DNA from: Frankiaceae bacterium | GTDB taxonomy: Bacteria; Actinomycetota; Actinomycetes; JAVEEB01 | Assembly: GCA_030840665.1 (NCBI GenBank) | Contig: JAVEEB010000406.1 | Coordinates: forward strand, 1 to 6,193 | Direction: 5' to 3' | Length of the DNA: 6,193 bases | Part shown: positions 4,501 through 6,193 of the stretch, one piece after another | Layout: every line of letters starts with the position of its first letter | How positions within the stretch are numbered: position 1 is the stretch's first letter | Notes under the pieces: generated by a model | Database searches by the model: none | The model's input: the letters and a program-made list of their open reading frames with translations, nothing else | What the model was told of the DNA's origin: nothing | Position numbers and translations under genes: made by a program

Positions 4501-6193
4501 ATCAACGGGCAGTCGGTGTACAACGGAAGCCCGGGCGTCGACCGCATCTTCGGCGGCAACGACAACGACACCTTCTGGGGTGGCGCCGGCAACGACATCA
4601 TCGAAGGCAACAACGGCGATGACGTGGCACTCGGCGGAGAGGGCAACGACATCATCACCGACCTCAACGGCGCGGACGTCCTCAAGGGCGGTCCCGGCAA
4701 CGACGCGATCGACGGCGGCCCCGGGGACGACATCATCCTCAGCGGGGACGGCAGCGACTTCACGAACGCAGGTGCCAACGACAACGAGACGTTCGGCGGG
4801 CCCGGCAACGACTTCGTCAATGCCGGCCAGGGCGCGGACGCGGTCTTCGGCGACGGTGGCGACGACTGGATCCAGGGCGGCTCGGGGCAGGACCTGCTCC
4901 AGGGCGACCACGGGGCCCCGTTCTTCGACGACCCGGCTCAGATCAAGCCCGGCAACGACGTCTTCATCGGCCAGGTCGGCGAGAACGACTACGACACAGA
5001 GGGCGGCGACGACCTCATGTCCCAGAACGCGGCCGTTGACCGCAACGCCGGCGCCGGCGGGTTCGACTGGGCCTTCCACCAGTACGACACCGTCGCAGCC
5101 AACGACGACATGGCGATCAACAACTTCCTGCCGGGGAACCCACTGCCGGTCGTGGTCAACCGCGATCGCTGGCAGGAGACCGAGGGCGATTCCGGCTCGC
5201 CGTTCGACGACGTCATCAAGGGCGACAAGTTCGTCCCGAGCGCCCAGGGCGGTGCCGGCTTCACCGGCTGTGACGCGCTCGACCAGGCCGGCGTCGACCG
5301 CATCGGCGGCCTCGCCGCGCTGCTGCCGCCGCTGGCAGGCAACGCGCAGACCGACGTCGCCTCCGGCGGCCCGATCTGCCCGCTCAGCGGCCCGTTCTGG
5401 GGCGCGGGGAACATCCTCCTCGGCGGCGCCGGCAACGACACGATCGAGGGTCGCGGCGGTGACGACATCATCGACGGCGACAAGGCGCTGACCGTCCGGA
5501 TCAGCGTTCGCACGGACCCGAACAACCCGGCGACCGAGATCGGTAGCACCGATCTCATGGAGCACCAGTACCTGCGTGACACCGCGGGGAACCCGACCGG
5601 CCCGACGCTGCAGGCGGCCGTGTTCGCCGGCACCGTCGACCCCGGCAACCTCGTCGTGGTCCGGGAGATCGTCAACCCGGGGCTGCTGCCGATCCCGTTC
5701 GTCGACACGGCCGTCTTCTCCGGCCCGCGGGCGAACTACACGATCACGCCGAACCTCAACACGACGAAGATGGTCGTGACCGACAACGTCGGCCTCGACG
5801 GCGTCGACACCCTGTACGGCATCGAGAAGCTGCAGTTCACCGACGGCATCGTCTCGATCATCCCGTCGGGCTCGCTGTCGGCGGCGTCGCTGACGTTCGC
5901 GGCGCAGACGACGAACACGACGAGCGCGGCGCAGACCGTCACGCTCACGAACGGCGGCCAGCAGCCGCTCGTGCTGACGGGTGTCGCGATCGCGGGCACG
6001 AACGCGGCCGAGTTCCTGCGGCCGGCCGGTGCGGCCGGTGGGACCTGCGCCGCGACGTCGACGCTGAACAACGGGCAGAGCTGCACGGTCGCCGTGACGT
6101 TCCGCCCGACGGCTGCGGGGTCGCGTGTGGCGACGCTGCGGTTCACCGACAACAACAACGCGGCGCCGGGCAGCGTGCAGGACGTCGCGCTGT
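1504..6193 (+). CDS. Exported animal-type haem peroxidase with RTX repeats, 3' end missing
   Basis: This is a haem peroxidase of the myeloperoxidase superfamily, bacterial branch, predicted to use H2O2 to oxidise halides or organic substrates outside the cell. At least 1563 codons are open to the window edge. Residues 8-24 and 34-51 are hydrophobic, separated by RRTR; an A-Q-A/A-P signal-peptidase-like site falls after residue 60. The peroxidase domain spans about 180-910. FGQFFDHG (265-272) gives distal Q267, D270 and H271; RVNE gives R549 and E552; YRFGH gives R659 and proximal H662; LPTLNMARARD carries N751; LWVGGLAE is at 862-869. D270 and E552 are the residues that ester-link haem in mammalian relatives; the Met of the sulfonium link is absent (N553). 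SPWVDQS (353-359) matches the structural calcium loop, but the Asp after distal His is Gly272. RTX repeats follow (1017-1137, 1300-1326), then a DTAVFSG...DGVDTLYGIEKLQFTDG segment (1401-1449) and a C-terminal beta domain. Family is certain; substrate and exact start are not. Confidence 0.95.
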   Translation, partial: MDVLHAAWAAVGVVLCGAVWFCVLRRTRQASASVGIVVLTAGLLAGVVAVGARLAPNAQAAPAPPGQGFTVTPGDLKFILKQIKIAEHHAATLTAGNPCGTLVGSGPDQIPDRLTSYGLRTVDGSCNNLFPGRETFAAADQPFPRLTKPTFKSAEPTPPGFGPPGPSSYAQKKGNVFDSQPRVISNLIVDQTSTNPAAIRAAGFPVRTQGNPGLVPCTTDPDPTANPPVAGVPADCVPSHHTLFIPNVTTDVGLSPPYNSLFTFFGQFFDHGVDQTVKSGGTVFVPLHDDDPLVTLGPDGKPNTGDEVPASQRFMVLTRAQNQPGPDGVLGDDPATPQDESADDVQDANNTDSPWVDQSQTYTSHASHQAFLREYASIPAGRDGIAGNADDNGPVDTGKLLGGLPGNGATGMATWASVKAQAANRLGLRLVDKDVLNIPMLAADPYGNFIPGPHGLPQYVTKDHGLVEGNLATPVPVPADVRYFDTPFLTDIAHNADPSPQDTDHNPATPPVAPTPDADNVASADFANQPPGTYDDEMLDAHFCAGDGRVNENIALTTIHQVFHSEHDRLVDYIKDVLTNDTSAAGVAALAEWKLATGASGWNGSRLFQAARFVTEMEYQHLVFEEFARKVQPAVRPFHVYQPDINPAIPAEFAHAVYRFGHSMLDDDVARTNVDPVTGAKSDNSLPLLTAFLNPPEFFNGHAAGTLTPEQAAGSVVMGSSDQVGNELDEFVTETLRNNLLGLPLDLPTLNMARARDAGVPSLNEVRRQAFAATNDGAMTPYTSWSDFGQHLKHPESLINFVAAYGQHPTITGVTTLAAKRAAAKAIVDPAVPTDAPADAADFMFSSGTWANRATGLDDVDLWVGGLAELTNLNGGLLGSTFNYVFQSSLENLQDADRLYYLNRTVGMNLRTQLEGNSFAELIQRNTEGTNTLKADAFATADCKFQLSNLAGTAAGFGTFGATVADDPTTLDCDESKLLLRKPDGTIQYRQFNTVDPSGINGQSVYNGSPGVDRIFGGNDNDTFWGGAGNDIIEGNNGDDVALGGEGNDIITDLNGADVLKGGPGNDAIDGGPGDDIILSGDGSDFTNAGANDNETFGGPGNDFVNAGQGADAVFGDGGDDWIQGGSGQDLLQGDHGAPFFDDPAQIKPGNDVFIGQVGENDYDTEGGDDLMSQNAAVDRNAGAGGFDWAFHQYDTVAANDDMAINNFLPGNPLPVVVNRDRWQETEGDSGSPFDDVIKGDKFVPSAQGGAGFTGCDALDQAGVDRIGGLAALLPPLAGNAQTDVASGGPICPLSGPFWGAGNILLGGAGNDTIEGRGGDDIIDGDKALTVRISVRTDPNNPATEIGSTDLMEHQYLRDTAGNPTGPTLQAAVFAGTVDPGNLVVVREIVNPGLLPIPFVDTAVFSGPRANYTITPNLNTTKMVVTDNVGLDGVDTLYGIEKLQFTDGIVSIIPSGSLSAASLTFAAQTTNTTSAAQTVTLTNGGQQPLVLTGVAIAGTNAAEFLRPAGAAGGTCAATSTLNNGQSCTVAVTFRPTAAGSRVATLRFTDNNNAAPGSVQDVAL
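4552..4914 (+). repeat. Main RTX array, 13 calcium-binding nonapeptides
   Basis: Thirteen nonapeptides run without a gap in register from residue 1017 to 1133, then a GDHG cap. Good copies are GGAGNDIIE, GGEGNDIIT, GGPGNDAID, GGPGDDIIL, GGPGNDFVN and GGSGQDLLQ. Units 5 (DLNGADVLK), 8 (SGDGSDFTN) and 9 (AGANDNETF) are degenerate in the leading GG or turn Gly. This pattern forms a parallel beta-roll that binds one calcium per turn pair and folds only at extracellular calcium levels. The repeats are encoded by diverged codons, so the array is old rather than a recent DNA-level expansion. Confidence 0.93.
5401..5481 (+). repeat. Second, short RTX block
   Basis: GAGNILL is followed by GGAGNDTIE and GRGGDDIID and then GD, about two and a half nonapeptide units at residues 1300-1326. 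It is separated from the main array by roughly 160 residues. That linker contains a few isolated RTX-like words (KPGNDVFIG, EGGDDLM) and an acidic segment ending SPFDDVIKGD, which resembles a calcium-binding turn. It is probably a second calcium-dependent beta-roll packing against the linker. Confidence 0.82.
5872..6193 (+). other. C-terminal ASH / choice-of-anchor-D type domain, cut by edge
   Basis: From about residue 1457 the large protein shows the pattern of an immunoglobulin-like ASH/HYDIN or choice-of-anchor-D module: SLTFAAQ, then TVTLTNGGQQPLVLTGVAIAG, AAEF, a Cys pair region (C1515 in GGTCAA and C1527 in QSCTVAV), VTFRPTAAGSRVATLRFTDN. Such domains occur in tandem in bacterial surface proteins and are often followed by an anchoring signal, which would lie beyond the window. 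Its codon choice differs from the peroxidase part (GCG 16 of 22 Ala codons and ACG 15 of 18 Thr codons from 5881, by my count), which may mean the module was added separately. Confidence 0.75.

Noticed and set aside
3474..4820. Minus-strand frames of about 200 codons opposite the peroxidase core.
   Set aside because: Ser/Pro/Leu-rich translations without motifs, fully covered by the peroxidase frame, whose active-site residues fix the real reading frame.
4400..5491. A 363-codon plus-strand frame over the RTX region.
   Set aside because: The product is a low-complexity Ser/Thr/Arg run caused by reading the GGxGxD repeats one base out of frame.
1498..5565. A 1355-codon open frame on the minus strand antisense to the peroxidase, rich in VVAG and DDVV words.
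   Set aside because: Its codons lie exactly opposite those of the peroxidase, so it can be stopped only by TTA, CTA or TCA in the sense strand. Those codons are avoided in this GC-rich gene, and the frame ends at the first such codon, TCA 1498-1500, just before the peroxidase start. Its repetitive composition is the reverse reading of the RTX repeats, and it has no recognisable domain. The sense frame has clear family motifs throughout.

Overview
The window is very GC-rich DNA with G or C at almost every third codon position, three genes on the plus strand and no RNA genes, CRISPR or mobile elements that I can see. Codon use, a TetR regulator with an ordinary actinobacterial look, and a long exported protein carrying RTX and ASH-type modules point to a high-GC actinobacterium. 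The Thermoleophilia (Solirubrobacter/Conexibacter-like) are my best guess. That placement is inference from style, not from a marker gene.

Layout. Bases 1-639 are the 3' part of a TetR-family repressor gene whose first few codons lie before the window. Bases 640-798 are a spacer holding a 6+6 bp inverted repeat that could be an operator. Bases 799-1284 encode a complete small metallophosphoesterase of the YfcE/MJ0936 type. A 12-bp hairpin at 1304-1336 probably ends that transcript. Bases 1337-1503 look like the promoter and leader region of the next gene. From 1504 to the right edge (and beyond) runs one open frame of at least 1563 codons, which fills three quarters of the window.

The large gene encodes an exported animal-type (myeloperoxidase-superfamily) haem peroxidase. 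It has a hydrophobic N-terminus ending in an AQA/AP signal-peptidase-like site. The peroxidase domain keeps all main catalytic residues: distal Q267/D270/H271, R549/E552, proximal H662 and its partner N751. An uninterrupted run of 13 RTX nonapeptides follows, then a linker, a second short RTX block, a VTD...DGVDTL..IE.L.F.DG segment, and an ASH/choice-of-anchor-D type beta domain cut by the window edge. The design suggests a calcium-dependent peroxidase that folds outside the cell.

The three genes do not form an evident pathway. The TetR and phosphoesterase genes could be neighbours by chance, and the peroxidase has its own leader. The least settled points are the true translation start of the peroxidase, the nested dyads around its ATG, and how an RTX protein with a Sec-like N-terminus is anchored or released. 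A 4-kb open frame antisense to the peroxidase is a codon-bias shadow, not a gene.
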